5,245 nt of DNA from Actinomycetes bacterium (lineage in GTDB: Bacteria > Actinomycetota > Actinomycetes > Actinomycetales > Beutenbergiaceae). The stretch spans positions 1-5,245 of the forward strand of contig JAJYRV010000165.1 of assembly GCA_021793935.1 (NCBI GenBank), written 5' to 3'. The notes below the pieces were generated by a model. That model ran no database searches. It was not told the DNA's origin and saw nothing but the letters and a program-made list of their open reading frames with translations. This document shows, piece after piece, positions 1-5,245 of the stretch (the stretch's first letter is position 1; every line of letters starts with the position of its first letter). The position numbers and the translations under genes are program-made.

Positions 1-127
1 GGGGGAGTTCGGTCTGGCTCGCGAGCTCGCTCAGGCTTGCCTGCCCCCCCTCGTCGGCCAGAAGTTCGAGTAGTTCTATGGTGCGATCAACGGATTGCAC
101 CGTTCCTGATCGGGTTGGCGTGCTCAT
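1..127 (-). CDS. IclR-family transcriptional regulator, N-terminal fragment (gene continues past the left edge)
   Basis: Only the first 42 codons lie in the window; the gene runs leftward out of it. The translation starts MSTPTRSGTVQSVDRTIELL and continues into the stretch SLSELASQTELP (residues 31-42). The VQSVDR-(T/A)-I/L-x-LLE block followed by a GG and then L-x-E-L-A-x-x-x-x-LP is the classic opening of the IclR winged helix-turn-helix; Glu40 sits where the family usually has Gly. The ligand-binding domain is off the window. The reading frame is open through a run of seven G (plus-strand C44-50). ATG at 127 is preferred because IclR proteins usually have a short leader before VQSVDR; ATG at 139 and GTG at 154 are in-frame alternatives and no start has a strong Shine-Dalgarno sequence. 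It is divergent from the malic enzyme operon, the usual layout for a local regulator. AllR, which senses glyoxylate in E. coli, belongs to this family, but assignment to AllR is inference. Confidence 0.85.
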   Translation of the reverse strand, partial: MSTPTRSGTVQSVDRTIELLELLADEGGQASLSELASQTELP

Positions 128-266
128 CTCGACTCGCATTCGTCTTAGTTCCACAAACAATGAGCTTCAACACTGTTGAAGCGAGTTGCTTCTCTCTATC
201 AAAAGTTACCGCTATTATTTCAGATAGCGAAAATCATAGTCCACACTGCGACAGAACGGATGAGCA
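128..266. promoter_or_regulatory. Divergent promoter region between the IclR regulator and the malic enzyme operon
   Basis: This 139-bp gap is clearly more AT-rich than the coding DNA around it and must hold promoters for both flanking genes. Rightward, TATTAT at 213-218 is a possible -10 but has no convincing -35. Leftward, no pair of boxes stands out. It holds the perfect palindrome described separately (164-182) and a weaker TTTC-N7-GAAA inverted repeat at 218-232, which would overlap the rightward start region. Exact promoter positions are not resolved. Confidence 0.6.
164..182. promoter_or_regulatory. Perfect 19-bp palindrome, probable IclR-type operator
   Basis: The sequence GCTTCAACACTGTTGAAGC has two perfect 9-bp arms around a single central C (173). 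It begins 37 bp upstream of the regulator's ATG and lies 84 bp upstream of the malic enzyme ATG. Its central 15 bp (166-180, TTCAACACTGTTGAA) match the palindrome in front of hyi (4696-4710) at 9 of 15 positions, giving TTYNNCANTGNNGAA. Position, symmetry and recurrence fit an operator for the adjacent IclR protein, which would then be autoregulated; that assignment is inference. Confidence 0.7.
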
Positions 267-1718
267 ATGGCAGCGATTCCCAGCCCGAGTTATTCTATTA
301 CTCTTCGCTTGGAGGCCCCGGTAGGGCCGCGAACGACGACGGACCTGGTCTCCACGGTAGGCGAGACGGGAGCGGCGGTGACGGCGGTCGACGTCGTCGA
401 AGCCACCGATGAATCTATGGTGGTCGACGTTTCGGCGAACGCCCGAGACGAAGCACACGTAGGAGAACTGCGCAGCGCGCTCGAAGAGATCGCCGGAGTG
501 GCGGTGCGTCACATCTCCGACGCGACCTTCCTCATGCACCTCGGCGGGAAGCTCGAGGTCACCCCGAAGGTCAACCTGCGCCACCGGGACGACCTGTCGC
601 GTGCCTACACTCCCGGGGTCGCCCGCGTCTGCCTCGCGATCGCCGACCGGCCCGAGGACGCCCGCCGGCTCACGATCGCGCGCAACACCGTAGCGGTGGT
701 CACCGACGGGACGGCGGTGCTCGGCCTGGGAGATATCGGTCCGGCCGCGGCGATGCCGGTGATGGAGGGGAAGGCGGCCCTGTTCAAGCAGTTCGCGGGC
801 GTCGACGCCTGGCCCGTCGCGCTCGACACGACCGACACCGAGGAGATCATCCGCACGGTCAAGGCGATCGCACCGGCCTACGGCGGGATCAACCTCGAGG
901 ACATCTCCGCCCCCCGTTGTTTCGAAATTGAACGGCGACTGCGTGAAGAGCTCGACATCCCGGTCTTCCACGACGACCAGCACGGCACCGCGATCGTCGT
1001 GCTCGCCGCGCTCATCAACGCGCTCAAGGTCGTGGATAAGCAGCTTGAGGACGTGAAAATCGTCGTTTCCGGCGTCGGGGCCGCAGGAATGGCGATCATT
1101 CGCCTCCTTCTGGGTCAGGGGGCATGCCACGTCGTGGGCTTCGACCGCAACGGCGCGATCCACCCGGGCAGCGAATATAGCGATGAACACCGCGAATGGC
1201 TCGTGAAGAACACGAACGCCGCCGGGTTCGAAGGTTCACTCGTCGACGGGCTGAAGGGGGCCGACGTGTTCATCGGCGTCTCCGCCGGAAACATCCTCAC
1301 CGGCGAGGACATCGAAAGGATGGCCGAGGACGCGATCGTGTTCGCGCTCGCCAACCCGACCCCGGAGGTGGACCCGCTCGCGGCCGCCCAACACGCCGCC
1401 GTCGTCGCGACCGGCCGTTCGGACTACCCCAACCAGATCAACAACGTGCTCGCGTTCCCCGGCCTCTTTCGCGGGCTGCTCGATGCTCGGGCGACCTCCA
1501 TTTCCGACGACGTCATGCGCGCCAGCGCGGTCGCGATCGCGAGTGTCGTGGACTCCTCGAAACGCAACCCCTCCTACATCGTGCCGTCGGTCTTCGATAC
1601 CGGGGTGTCGAAGGCCGTGGCGGCCGCGGTCGCCGAAGTGGTCCGCGCGGAACGCGAAGCTAACGGAGAGCCGCAGCCGCTCACCGGAAGCCTGCCACTG
1701 GGAGCGGGGGACGCGTGA
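267..1718 (+). CDS. Malic enzyme with N-terminal ACT-like domain (malate to pyruvate + CO2)
   Basis: A 483-residue protein that oxidatively decarboxylates malate to pyruvate in the cytosol. Residues about 8-85 form an ACT-like regulatory domain, as in many actinobacterial malic enzymes. The catalytic part follows: YTPGVA with the general-acid Tyr114, MEGKAALFK with the catalytic Lys169, metal ligands Glu211/Asp212 in NLEDI and Asp237 in FHDDQHGT, a Rossmann dinucleotide loop GVGAAGMA (269-276), ALANPTPEV (360-368) and NQINNVLAFPG (389-399). All key residues are present. Asp293 near the end of the second Rossmann strand is compatible with NAD, but such an Asp does not separate NAD from NADP enzymes in this family, so the cofactor is left open. 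ATG 267 is the first start after an in-frame stop at 261-263; its Shine-Dalgarno sequence is weak. The last 20 or so residues look like a low-complexity tail. It is the first gene of a coupled operon with the DUF6986 gene; in a glyoxylate locus it would turn malate from malate synthase into pyruvate. Confidence 0.95.
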   Translation: MAAIPSPSYSITLRLEAPVGPRTTTDLVSTVGETGAAVTAVDVVEATDESMVVDVSANARDEAHVGELRSALEEIAGVAVRHISDATFLMHLGGKLEVTPKVNLRHRDDLSRAYTPGVARVCLAIADRPEDARRLTIARNTVAVVTDGTAVLGLGDIGPAAAMPVMEGKAALFKQFAGVDAWPVALDTTDTEEIIRTVKAIAPAYGGINLEDISAPRCFEIERRLREELDIPVFHDDQHGTAIVVLAALINALKVVDKQLEDVKIVVSGVGAAGMAIIRLLLGQGACHVVGFDRNGAIHPGSEYSDEHREWLVKNTNAAGFEGSLVDGLKGADVFIGVSAGNILTGEDIERMAEDAIVFALANPTPEVDPLAAAQHAAVVATGRSDYPNQINNVLAFPGLFRGLLDARATSISDDVMRASAVAIASVVDSSKRNPSYIVPSVFDTGVSKAVAAAVAEVVRAEREANGEPQPLTGSLPLGAGDA

Positions 1719-2947
1719 GCATGCTGTACAACTCGTCACTGCGAAACCAGATCGAAGAACTCCTGCGCCCCGTCGATGAGGCCGCGGCTCGCTACTATCC
1801 CCAGGATGACGGCTCGCGCCAACCCATCCACTCGGTATATCTGCGTGGGGATAAGTACACGCCGCAGACCCCCGCACAGTGGGGGCAGACCGCGCTCGAC
1901 GCGGTCAACGAGGCCGGCGGCATGAGCCACCTGCTCGGCGTGCACGGCCTCGTACGGGACCCGAAGGAAGCGCAGCTCATCGCCGATAAGGTGGAAGCGA
2001 AACTCGCGACCGAACCGATTGAGGATCTGCGCCTGGACTTCGAGGATGGCTACGGATCGCACCCCGATGAGGACGAGGACGCCGCGGTCATCGCCGCGGC
2101 CAACCACCTCGGGCAAGCCGGCGCGGATGGGCTCGCGCCGCCGTTCGTCGGCATCCGGTTCAAGGCGTTCGAGCCGCGCACCCGTGAACGCGGGCTGCGG
2201 ACGGTGGAACTCTTTCTCGAGCACCTTCTTCCCCACGGGCTTCCCGAGAACCTCATCCTCACCCTGCCGATGGTCACCCACGTCGCTCAGATCGAAGCGA
2301 TGGTGCTGTTCCTTGACGGGCTGGAGGAGAAGTTCGGGCTCCCAAAGGGCCGGCTGACCTTCGAGATCCAGATCGAAACCCCGCAAGCAATCCTCGGGAT
2401 CGACGGCCGATCACCGATCGGGCCGATGATCGGCGCCGGCCAGGGCCGTATCACCGGCATGCCCTACGGCACCTACGACTACTCCGCATCCGTGGGCATC
2501 GCCGCGGCGTACCAGTCGATGGAGCACCCGTCTGCGGACTTCGCCAAAGCCGTCATGCAGGCCGCCGCCGCAGGTACCGGAGTGCGGCTGAGCGACGGCT
2601 CCACCAACATCATGCCCGTCGGGGAAGGTCGTGACGAGGCCTGGCAGTTGCACGGGCGGTTGGTCACTCGTTCCCTGCAGCGGGGGTTCTATCAGGGTTG
2701 GGACCTGCACCCGGCCCAGCTTCCCAGCCGGTACGCCGCGACCTTCGCGTTCTTCCGGGCCTCGCTAGAGAATGCGAACATGCGCCTCGCCGCCTACCTA
2801 GGAGAGGGAACCGCGGAAATCATGGACGAACCGGCGACTGCTCGTGCGCTCGCGGACTTCCTGCGCCGCGGCCTGCACTGTGGTGCGATCTCTGAGGATG
2901 AGGTGGCGGTGCAGGTCCATCAGCTCGACGAGCTCATCGCTCCCTGA
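1715..2947 (+). CDS. DUF6986 family protein, HpcH/HpaI aldolase / CitE-like TIM barrel, substrate unknown
   Basis: A 410-residue protein resembling the citrate lyase beta / malyl-CoA lyase superfamily and its actinobacterial DUF6986 branch. Visible landmarks are RLDFEDGYG (106-114, like the LEDAV metal and substrate strand of CitE), GIRFKAFEPR (146-155, counterpart of the VRVN strand), FEIQIETPQAIL (216-227, with Glu221 matching the magnesium-binding Glu of the CitE IETP motif), GTYDYSASVGI (252-262, counterpart of GxxDL) and GWDLHPAQLP (328-337, like KxxIHPxQ). These suggest a metal-dependent C-C lyase or condensing enzyme acting on an oxoacid such as glyoxylate or oxaloacetate. The family has no activity that I can name with confidence. 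The GTG start overlaps the malic enzyme stop (GTGA, 1715-1718), implying translational coupling; ATG 1721 is an alternative start two codons on. Pairing with malic enzyme makes malate or a malate precursor an attractive but unproven product. Confidence 0.85.
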   Translation: MSMLYNSSLRNQIEELLRPVDEAAARYYPQDDGSRQPIHSVYLRGDKYTPQTPAQWGQTALDAVNEAGGMSHLLGVHGLVRDPKEAQLIADKVEAKLATEPIEDLRLDFEDGYGSHPDEDEDAAVIAAANHLGQAGADGLAPPFVGIRFKAFEPRTRERGLRTVELFLEHLLPHGLPENLILTLPMVTHVAQIEAMVLFLDGLEEKFGLPKGRLTFEIQIETPQAILGIDGRSPIGPMIGAGQGRITGMPYGTYDYSASVGIAAAYQSMEHPSADFAKAVMQAAAAGTGVRLSDGSTNIMPVGEGRDEAWQLHGRLVTRSLQRGFYQGWDLHPAQLPSRYAATFAFFRASLENANMRLAAYLGEGTAEIMDEPATARALADFLRRGLHCGAISEDEVAVQVHQLDELIAP

Positions 2948-2979
2948 GCAACGCAGCCACGCCGTTCCCGCGCGGCTAA

Positions 2980-3022
2980 CTCCCCGCCCTCGCCCGGACC
3001 TCCCTGGGCGGGGGCGGGGGAG
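2980..3022. terminator. GC-rich hairpin between convergent genes, probable bidirectional terminator
   Basis: The arms 2982-2995 and 3006-3019 pair over 14 consecutive positions (one G-T wobble at 2990/3011). Two more pairs (2980-2981 with 3021-3022) follow a bulged G3020. The loop is 10 nt. The hairpin begins 33 nt after the DUF6986 stop and ends 2 nt before the stop codon of the convergent ligase gene. Neither side has a T-tract, as is common for terminators of high-GC actinobacteria. It likely ends both transcripts. Confidence 0.8.
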
Positions 3023-3024
3023 CT

Positions 3025-4503
3025 TCAGGTCGGCAGATCCCAGGTGTGAACAGGCTCGTTCGAGTGCATCCGCTCGAGGTAGAGCTCGAGCATCTTGTGC
3101 AACGCCGCCTCTCGGTTCATTCCGCGCCCTTCGAGCGCCTCGACCGTCTCTACCTGCCAAGCGGCCCCGTTCCTGCGGAGCTTGCAGCGCGCCTCGATGA
3201 TCTGCAGGTAGTGATCGATGACGTCCTGGGAAACCTTCCGGCGGGCAAGCCCCTCCGCGGCGAGGGGCAGTAGGTGGCGCAGGACCAGTTCATCCCACGG
3301 CACGGAGCCGTAGCCGGGCCAATACATCGTTGCCTCAACGCCGTCGCGGGCACCAGCGGCGAAGTTCTCCTCAGCGGCTGCGAACGACATCCTCGTCCAC
3401 GTCGGGCGATCCTCAGCGGCGAGCATCTCCATCGCCCCGTAGTAAAACGCCGCGTTGGCGATCGTGTCGGCTACGGTCGGTCCGGCCGGCAACACCCGGT
3501 TCTCCACCCGCAGGTGGGGTTTGCCATCGACGACGTCGTAGATCGGCCGGTTCCAGCGATAGATCGTTCCGTTGTGCAAGCGCAACTCCTGTAGGCGCGG
3601 TGTGCGGCCGGCGGCAAGCTCAGCTTCCGGGTCCTCATCGGTGCATTCGGGCAGCAGCGCCGGAAAGAAGCTCACATTCTCCTCGAACAGATCAAAGATC
3701 GAGGTGATCCAGTTGTCTCCGAAGAATACGGGCGGGCGCACCCCTTGATTTCGCAGTTCCGGGGAGCGAGTGTCGGTCGCCTGCAGGAACAGTTCGATCC
3801 GGGTCTCCGCCCAGAGCCGATGCCCGAACAGGTAAGGGGAGTTTGCGCCGAGCGCGAGCTGCGGGCCCACGAGGAGCTGCGCGGCGTTCCACGCCGGCGC
3901 GAAATCGGTGGGGGAGACTTGCAGGTGCAGCTGCACCGAGGTGCACGCGGATTCCGGCGCAATGGTGGAGGTATACATCTGCAGCGGCTCTGGGCCGGAA
4001 ATATCCAGCTCAATATCCTCCCTCCGCGCGGCGAAGACGGCCTCTTCGAGGGCCTGATAGCGAGGGTTGGCGCTCATCCAGTCGCCGGCGAGGTGTTCGG
4101 GCCGCAAGGTGGGCAGGATGCCGATCATCGCGATCGCGCTGCCACCTGAGCGCGCCCGCTCATCGGCGTGGTCCAAGGCAGCGCGCAGGTTGTTCTCGAG
4201 GGTGAAAACGGCGTTGCCCGGCATCGGGGCCGGGGGCACGTTGAGTTCGATGTTGTATTTCGCGAGTTCCGTTTGAAAGGCGGGATCTGCGATCGCCTCC
4301 AAGACCTGCGCGTTCTTCATTGCCGGTAGGCCATCGAAGTTCACGAGGTTGAGTTCGATCTCAAGCCCGGTGAGAGAGGCGCTCTCCTCAAATCTGTGAT
4401 GCGCGAGCATCTCTGCGAAGACGTCGAGGCACCTTCGCACCTTGTGCCGATATTTCACCCGCTGTTCGCGGGTGAAAGAACGTGAGCTGATCTCGTCTCC
4501 CAT
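3025..4503 (-). CDS. GCS2-family carboxylate-amine ligase (glutamate--cysteine ligase-like)
   Basis: A 492-residue cytosolic protein of the glutamate-cysteine ligase family 2 fold (ATP-dependent carboxylate-amine ligases, including YbdK and EgtA types). Supporting motifs are GLEIELNLV (46-54, the acidic metal/ATP strand), TLENNLRAAL (101-110), TSVQLHLQVSP (188-198), GANSPYLFGHRLWAETR (219-235), and VENRVLPAGPTVADTIANAAF (333-353, with the ExR strand seen in this family). It matches the roughly 500-residue actinobacterial branch usually annotated glutamate--cysteine ligase. ATG 4503 is chosen because AGGAGG lies 4 nt upstream and the protein then starts MGDEISS; the open frame continues to an ATG at 4665, but the extra 54 residues look unlike the family. 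It is convergent with the malic enzyme operon and divergent from hyi. Many actinobacteria make mycothiol rather than glutathione, so the true amine and acid substrates are uncertain. Confidence 0.85.
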   Translation of the reverse strand: MGDEISSRSFTREQRVKYRHKVRRCLDVFAEMLAHHRFEESASLTGLEIELNLVNFDGLPAMKNAQVLEAIADPAFQTELAKYNIELNVPPAPMPGNAVFTLENNLRAALDHADERARSGGSAIAMIGILPTLRPEHLAGDWMSANPRYQALEEAVFAARREDIELDISGPEPLQMYTSTIAPESACTSVQLHLQVSPTDFAPAWNAAQLLVGPQLALGANSPYLFGHRLWAETRIELFLQATDTRSPELRNQGVRPPVFFGDNWITSIFDLFEENVSFFPALLPECTDEDPEAELAAGRTPRLQELRLHNGTIYRWNRPIYDVVDGKPHLRVENRVLPAGPTVADTIANAAFYYGAMEMLAAEDRPTWTRMSFAAAEENFAAGARDGVEATMYWPGYGSVPWDELVLRHLLPLAAEGLARRKVSQDVIDHYLQIIEARCKLRRNGAAWQVETVEALEGRGMNREAALHKMLELYLERMHSNEPVHTWDLPT

Positions 4504-4507
4504 TTCT

Positions 4508-4513
4508 CCTCCT
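4508..4513 (-). promoter_or_regulatory. Shine-Dalgarno sequence that fixes the ligase start
   Basis: Read on the minus strand this is AGGAGG, followed by AGAA and the ATG at 4503. It is the strongest ribosome binding site in the window, and it decides for ATG 4503 over the upstream in-frame ATG at 4665, where no comparable site is seen. Confidence 0.85.
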
Positions 4514-4538
4514 CGCCTTGCCCTCATTCCATCACTGA

Positions 4539-4554
4539 TCCCCTCGAGAGGGGA
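4539..4554. promoter_or_regulatory. 16-bp palindrome upstream of the ligase gene, possible operator
   Basis: TCCCCTCGAGAGGGGA has two perfect 7-bp arms around a central GA. It lies 35 bp upstream of the ligase ATG. A two-base centre is too tight for a normal RNA hairpin loop, so a protein-binding DNA site is a little more natural than a terminator, although a shorter 5-bp stem could form in RNA. It does not resemble the TTYNNCANTGNNGAA palindromes, so any binding protein would be a different one. Confidence 0.35.
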
Positions 4555-4646
4555 GCTCTTCGATCGCCGTATCTGAACGCGGACCGCGGGCTGATCGCGG
4601 AAGGAGAGGACGGGGCATGGGCACCAGCGCGATGAGAAAGGCGCGC

Positions 4647-4675
4647 TTGACGCGGGAGTGTGCAATCGCTAAGAT
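4647..4675 (+). promoter_or_regulatory. Sigma-70-type promoter for the hydroxypyruvate isomerase gene
   Basis: TTGACG (4647-4652) and TAAGAT (4670-4675) are separated by exactly 17 bp, each matching the housekeeping consensus at 5 of 6 positions. Transcription would start near 4682, leaving a 5' leader of roughly 85 nt before the GTG at 4768. The operator-like palindrome at 4694-4712 would then fall at about +13 to +31. Confidence 0.65.
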
Positions 4676-4703
4676 TTCATATAACAGAAGATAAGTTTCG
4701 CAA
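4676..4703 (-). promoter_or_regulatory. Weak candidate leftward promoter for the ligase gene
   Basis: On the minus strand TTGCGA (4703-4698) and TATGAA (4681-4676) are 16 bp apart, each matching consensus at 4 of 6 positions. The -35 lies inside the palindrome 4694-4712, so one bound protein could silence both directions. It would give an unusually long leader of about 165 nt, and a nearer promoter between 4504 and 4660 is equally possible. Confidence 0.25.
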
Positions 4704-4712
4704 TGCGGAACT
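4694..4712. promoter_or_regulatory. 19-bp imperfect palindrome in front of hyi, probable IclR-type operator
   Basis: AGTTTCGCAATGCGGAACT pairs at 8 of 9 arm positions around the central A4703; the one exception is T4698/G4708. Its 15-bp core (4696-4710) shares 9 bases with the core of the palindrome at 166-180, with the same 1-bp centre and arm length. Its place just downstream of the predicted hyi start point suits a repressor that blocks elongation or initiation. Identity of the binding protein as the left-edge IclR regulator is inferred. Confidence 0.65.
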
Positions 4713-4756
4713 AGATCGCGAGGGCGTGAGAGCCGCGCGGCGCATAGTCCGACGAG

Positions 4757-4762
4757 AAGGAG
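4757..4762 (+). promoter_or_regulatory. Ribosome binding site for hyi
   Basis: AAGGAG lies 5 nt before the GTG at 4768. This supports the GTG start over an overlapping out-of-frame GTG at 4766. Confidence 0.8.
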
Positions 4763-4767
4763 AAGGT

Positions 4768-5245
4768 GTGACTCAGCCTCGATACACCGTGAACTGCTCA
4801 ATTCTGCTCACCGATATCCCGCTGCTGGAGCGCCCTGGGGCTGCTCGCGCCGCGGGTTTCGACGGCGTGGAGTTCTGGTGGCCGTTCGCCACCTCAACGC
4901 CCGCCCAGGATGAGGTGGACGCGTTCGTCGGCGCGATCAAGGATGCGGGCGTCGAGCTCACCGGCTTGAACTTCAACGCCGGGGACATGCCCGGCGGGGA
5001 TCGGGGCCTGGTGTCCTGGCCCGCTCGCAGCCAAGAGTTCCGCGACAACCTTGACGTGGTCACCCGGATCGGGGAAGCCACCGGATGCTCGGCTTTCAAC
5101 GCGTTGTACGGCAACCGAGTCGAGGGAGCCGCTCCCGCGGAGCAGGACGAGCTCGGGGCGGAGAACCTTGCTCTCGCAGCCCAGGCGGTGGCCCGGATCG
5201 GGGGTACCGTGCTCGTGGAACCCGTGAGCGGCGCCCCGGCCTATC
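4768..5245 (+). CDS. hyi: Hydroxypyruvate isomerase, N-terminal part (gene continues past the right edge)
   Basis: The first 159 codons of a TIM-barrel sugar isomerase (xylose isomerase-like, AP endonuclease 2 fold) are present; family members are about 260 residues, so the C-terminal 100 or so are missing. Hydroxypyruvate isomerase interconverts hydroxypyruvate and tartronate semialdehyde in the glyoxylate carboligase branch of glyoxylate use. Features seen are YTVNCSILL (6-14), GFDGVEFWWPF (30-40, barrel strand after the first helix), GLNFNAGDMPGGDRGL (66-81, corresponding to the FNxxxGDxxxGexGL segment of E. coli Hyi), and VLVEPVSG (148-155), where Glu151 aligns with the first metal-binding/catalytic Glu of the family. 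The start is GTG with AAGGAG 5 nt upstream. Partner genes gcl (carboligase) and glxR (tartronate semialdehyde reductase) would be expected downstream but lie outside the window. Other xylose-isomerase-like enzymes cannot be fully excluded from a partial sequence. Confidence 0.88.
   Translation, partial: MTQPRYTVNCSILLTDIPLLERPGAARAAGFDGVEFWWPFATSTPAQDEVDAFVGAIKDAGVELTGLNFNAGDMPGGDRGLVSWPARSQEFRDNLDVVTRIGEATGCSAFNALYGNRVEGAAPAEQDELGAENLALAAQAVARIGGTVLVEPVSGAPAY

Noticed and set aside
44..50. Apparent frameshift in the IclR gene at a run of seven C
   Set aside because: On recounting, the seven-base run keeps the frame intact (GAG GGG GGG CAG GCA), leading into the expected SLSELASQTELP.
239..253. 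Possible third operator GTCCACACTGCGACA before the malic enzyme start
   Set aside because: It shares only the central CANTG and one half-site, with poor palindrome arms.
37..324. Rightward 95-codon open frame over the divergent promoter region
   Set aside because: It runs antisense to the IclR N-terminus, crosses the palindrome and overlaps the malic enzyme start in another frame; the translation resembles no family.
234..1190. Long antisense open frame of 318 codons under the malic enzyme gene
   Set aside because: It is a high-GC shadow frame: the forward frame has full malic enzyme motifs, and the antisense product is Asp/Arg-rich with no recognisable domain.
1732..1746. Operator-like sequence CTCGTCACTGCGAAA at the start of the DUF6986 gene
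   Set aside because: It matches the degenerate motif at most fixed positions but has little dyad symmetry and lies in coding sequence; about one or two such hits are expected by chance in a window of this size.
4504..4665. 54-residue N-terminal extension of the ligase from ATG 4665
   Set aside because: The extra residues are Pro/Arg/Ser-rich and unlike the family, while ATG 4503 has a near-perfect AGGAGG and the conventional MGDEISS start.

Overview
The window looks like chromosomal DNA of a high-GC Gram-positive bacterium (Actinomycetota). Coding DNA is strongly GC-biased at third codon positions, GTG starts occur, and the malic enzyme carries an N-terminal ACT-like domain typical of actinobacterial homologues. 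Genus cannot be fixed from the sequence alone. Five protein-coding genes are visible; the two at the edges are cut off.

Layout. At the left edge the first 42 codons of an IclR-family regulator run leftward off the window (127 to 1). A 139-bp AT-rich divergent promoter region (128-266) contains a perfect 19-bp palindrome. It is followed by a rightward two-gene operon: a malic enzyme (267-1718) and a DUF6986 / CitE-like TIM-barrel protein (1715-2947) whose GTG start overlaps the malic enzyme stop by 4 nt. A strong GC-rich hairpin (2980-3022) separates this operon from a convergent GCS2-family carboxylate-amine ligase, usually annotated glutamate--cysteine ligase (4503 to 3025). A second divergent intergenic region (4504-4767) follows, with a good sigma-70-type promoter and a second 19-bp palindrome just after its predicted start point. 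It drives a hydroxypyruvate isomerase gene (4768 onward) that runs off the right edge.

How the genes fit together. Hydroxypyruvate isomerase belongs to the glyoxylate carboligase / tartronate semialdehyde route, and malic enzyme can drain malate formed from glyoxylate by malate synthase. With an IclR-type regulator (the family of the allantoin/glyoxylate regulator AllR), this suggests part of a glyoxylate-disposal locus, possibly downstream of purine/allantoin breakdown. The two palindromes share the core TTYNNCANTGNNGAA, so the IclR protein may control both the malic enzyme operon and hyi. The substrates of the DUF6986 protein and of the GCS2 ligase cannot be read from sequence; they are the least understood parts of the locus. 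No rRNA, tRNA, CRISPR array, insertion sequence or phage gene was seen.
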